From Paulinella micropora (taxonomy: Eukaryota > Cercozoa > Imbricatea > Euglyphida > Paulinellidae), in the NCBI GenBank assembly GCA_019918135.1, contig WBZZ01004032.1, forward strand, positions 23,798 to 87,797: a DNA stretch of 64,000 nt, given 5' to 3'. Numbering within the stretch: position 1 is the first letter of the stretch; each line of letters opens with the position of its first letter. The notes below the pieces were generated by a model, which was given only the letters and a program-made list of their open reading frames with translations, ran no database searches and had not been told where the DNA came from. The translations under genes were made by a program, and so were the position numbers. This document shows, in pieces, positions 61,550-64,000 of the stretch.

Positions 61550-63507
61550 TCAGCACATGACGGGCCTGGGAGGGCGCTGCCCAGGAGCGTCCTGCCAGCC
61601 GGCGGTGACCCCCTTCAGTGCTTGCCAAAGACTGCCGCTGACCGGTCGCTCGCCGCCCAGGCAGTGCCAGCCGCTGTACACACCGTCTCCTCCCCACCCA
61701 CGCCGGACCACCACGAAGTGTTCCGGCTTGGTGTGCTCCAGCCTGAAGCACGCCGACTCGAGCCAGAACTCCACCTGCTCAACGGAACCCGCCAGCCGCA
61801 CCAAGACGTTGGGCAGGGTATTTACCAAGTCCAGGGTCAGGTTCCCCAGCTGCGTCTCCAGCAAAAGCCACTCGGGCTGCCGCCGGTAGCTACGTCTCCT
61901 TTCTCGTTAGTCAGAAAGAAAACCCCCGAGGGGGGAACGGGAGCGCCTGGTCGAGTACGTACTGTAGCGTGACGGACTTCGGGACGGACTTCGGGGGGGC
62001 CGAGGGGGGCGGAGGGGTGCAGTCCAGGATCAGCAGGGGCCCTGCCTAGGTGCATCGCCCTCTGGCCCGGCGCCGAGCAGGCCATAGCGAACACGGGATA
62101 GCTCCTCCAGCCAGCGACGGATGTTGCAGTCCCCGGAGGACGGTGTCGGGGCTAGCGCCAGCTCTAGCAATCTGCGACACACGCGGCGGCTGAGTCGGTT
62201 TTCAACTCGTATATCTGGGGTTGATCTGCTGAGCAGCCACGGTCCCGGACCCCGAGGGACAGCGCGTCGAACGCCTTAAGGATATCAAGGTGATTGGGCA
62301 CGTGTAGGATCGCGCCCTGCCGGCCGTAGCTCCGCTCGACGTACTGCACCGCGACCGGCTTTTCTGGACCTTTCAGGAGCTCGGTACAGCGCACCAAACA
62401 GCAAGCCAAGCAGCCGCTATCAGGGCACTGCCCCTGTCCGGCCGGCAGGGGCCACAACAGGGCGGCCAGGAACTGGAGCGCGGAATTAAAAAAGCAATTC
62501 GTGAACTTTTGCTCCAGCAGCCCCGGCTGGCGCAGATTCCGCCGGTCTCGGGCGTCGAGGAGGGGCCTTCGCTCAGCACCGCTCCCAGCCGGCCCCCGCC
62601 CAGCTCCAGTTCCCTGCTCCGGTACAGCAGCCCCGGCAGCCCCCGCCTCAAGGAGTTGGGCGGGACACGCAACGGGCCTTCGCCCGGCTCTGGGGCTAGG
62701 ATATTCAAAACCTCGTCTACGGACCATGGCCCCCTTAGTTGGCAGGGCAGCAAATAGTCATCGAGCAGCAGCAGCTCGCCCGTGGCGGTGGCCAGGAATC
62801 CCAAAAACTCTTCAGTGCCGGCCGCCGCCGCCGCCGTTATGTGCCCCTCCTCCAGCCCCTTGAACTGCACCCATGGCCCCAGTCCTTGCTCGCGCTCAGC
62901 CTGGACAGCACTTGTGCGCGTAGTGCTAACCGTCTGTCGCGCCCGGCGCTGGCGACGTCTTGTAGCGCCTGGAGTACCCGCCGCTCCCTTTCGTCCGCTA
63001 GGGCGTCCAGCACTTGCAGTACGTAGCGCAGCTCCGGCCCCACGACTAGCTGCCAGCGCCGATCGTCCCGTACACTCTGGGAGATCTCGGCGAGGGCGCT
63101 GCTGGGGGGGGCTCGTCGAACAGCAGCGCTACCACCGCCTGCAACCACCAGCGCCGGCCAGCTGGCTCTGCCGGCCGGGCCAGAGCCCCTGGCGCAGGCG
63201 GGCGAAAACCGCCTCCTCTCCGCGGAGAGCGGTAGTTCCGGCCGGCCGGGCCGCCCCCCGCCAGGAGGCGAGCCAGCAGGCCGGCCAGCCGGGCCAGCTC
63301 CTGCCAGCAGCGGAGTCCGGGGTGCCGGCCCGCCGGGCCGGGGCCGGGGCGGGCCGAGCGGCCGCAGGCCCGCTAGCTGCAGGTACAGCAGCCAAGCGCC
63401 ACGGTAGCCGCTGCCGGCGTGGGCCACCCGCGGGTCCGTGAGTACCCGGTGGACTAGCTGGACGACGGAGAAGGTCGCTGCTACCGGTCGGGGGCCGTGC
63501 CGTCCAT
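61550..63507 (-). CDS. Large unknown protein, copy 2
   Basis: Copy of the gene at 48,058-50,025 with the same recognisable segments (PNVLVRLAGSVEQVEFWLES, SVDEVLNILAPEPGEG, VLQVLDALADERERRVLQAL). It looks broken at more points than the first copy, at least five, many in runs of one base, so sequencing error near a contig end is a likely cause for part of it. Confidence 0.5.
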
Positions 63508-64000
63508 CTTCGCTTCAGATCGTGCCTTCTGGCACCGGCCCCAACTTTGTCTAGCCTCCGGGTTAGCAACCTACCTTCCCCCTTCCTTTACCCCCCTCCC
63601 CGCCCCGCAAGTGCCTCTCTCTGCCAGCGCCTTTCACTCCTCCCCCGCGGGGCATCCCGCCGTCGGGACGGGGGGGGGCACATGCCTCCCCCCCCCCCCG
63701 CGCGGCACCCATCCCAGCTCGAGAACCGAGGTTCCCTACCTCCCAAACACTTCTGTGTAGCAGCCCCGCGCTGACGGGTATGGAGCGCACCAAGAGCGTC
63801 CCGAACCGGACTGGCGGACGGGAGGGGGGCCTGTTGGTGTTATGTCTTAGGCCAGGCTCCAGGCAGGCTTTTGCGTTTTACCAAGCAAGTGAGCATGACC
63901 CGGAGGAGCAGCTACTGTGCGCAGGCAGGACGTGCCTCGTCGTTGCGGAGCTTGGCCGCCCTAGCTCTCGGCCCCTTCACGAGATGCCTGGCGCCGTACC
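63508..64000. other. Copy of the divergent spacer and start of the membrane-protein gene
   Basis: Matches 50,026 to about 50,530. The window ends within the first codons of what would be the second membrane-protein gene copy. Single-base differences from the first copy are frequent. Confidence 0.6.

Larger units (their letters stand above)
60077..64000. repeat. About 3.9-kb copy of 46,581 to about 50,500
   Basis: Collinear with the second HNH gene, the minus-strand unknown gene and the divergent spacer. It runs to the window end. Differences are few at its left side and rise clearly from about 61.9 kb, mostly single-base length differences. Confidence 0.85.

Noticed and set aside
14800-64000. 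Pandoravirus-like genome fragment
   Set aside because: High GC and F-box genes are reminiscent, but no recognisable pandoravirus gene such as an ankyrin or MORN repeat was seen, while heliorhodopsin fits mirusviruses better.

Overview
The window looks like nuclear DNA of a single-celled eukaryote (protist or alga, lineage not identifiable from sequence alone) carrying a large foreign island. The reasons are spliceosome-like GT..AG intron candidates, AATAAA-type polyadenylation signals after several genes, Ty1/copia and tyrosine-recombinase retroelements, and F-box/LRR and DUF285 proteins. No rRNA, tRNA or CRISPR array was seen.

Left part, about 1-14.8 kb: moderate to AT-rich DNA made almost entirely of decayed retroelements. 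There are at least four Ty1/copia fragments: RNase H at 160-489 (+); a minus-strand RT/RNase H copy at about 2.2-4.9 kb with a predicted LTR edge at 2,458; a long plus-strand gag-to-RT copy at 5.27-11.33 kb; and a protease/integrase copy at 11.39-13.33 kb. The last is followed by the 3' end of a tyrosine-recombinase element at 13.33-14.8 kb, whose two identical 224-bp direct repeats fit the split-repeat plan of Ngaro/PAT-type elements.

At about 14.8 kb composition changes abruptly to very GC-rich, and the rest of the window (14.8-64 kb) is a dense island with short spacers and genes on both strands. Two genes point to its nature. One is a heliorhodopsin-like seven-helix protein (31.4-32.6 kb). 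The other is a very large structural-looking protein (34.4-37.9 kb) that I interpret as a capsid protein. Together with the gene density and base composition they suggest an endogenous mirusvirus-like (Mirusviricota) element, or another large DNA virus; this is an inference, not a proof. Other members are a candidate zinc metallopeptidase (HEWAH) next to the capsid gene, a Pro/Ala-rich scaffold-like gene downstream of it, a bestrophin-like channel, tandem HNH-endonuclease genes, a type I surface glycoprotein, a secreted PKD/DUF285 protein and a local paralogous family with F-box/LRR genes (17-26 kb). Many island genes are broken, others are open, so the element looks like a fairly young fossil.

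The right third is built of repeats. A 7.3-7.4 kb block (36.40-43.81) recurs at 52.57-59.87, and 46.58 to about 50.5 kb recurs at 60.08-64.0. A 210-bp piece of 51.0-51.2 kb stitches the two together, and a 1.8-kb HNH unit is tandemly doubled at 44.35-47.94. Each copy of the 7.4-kb block carries an approximately 1.1-kb imperfect palindrome with repeated GGTCGGGTGGC-type motifs in both arms and a small AT-rich core. It is the most striking non-coding structure here and could be a replication origin or a former hairpin/concatemer junction.
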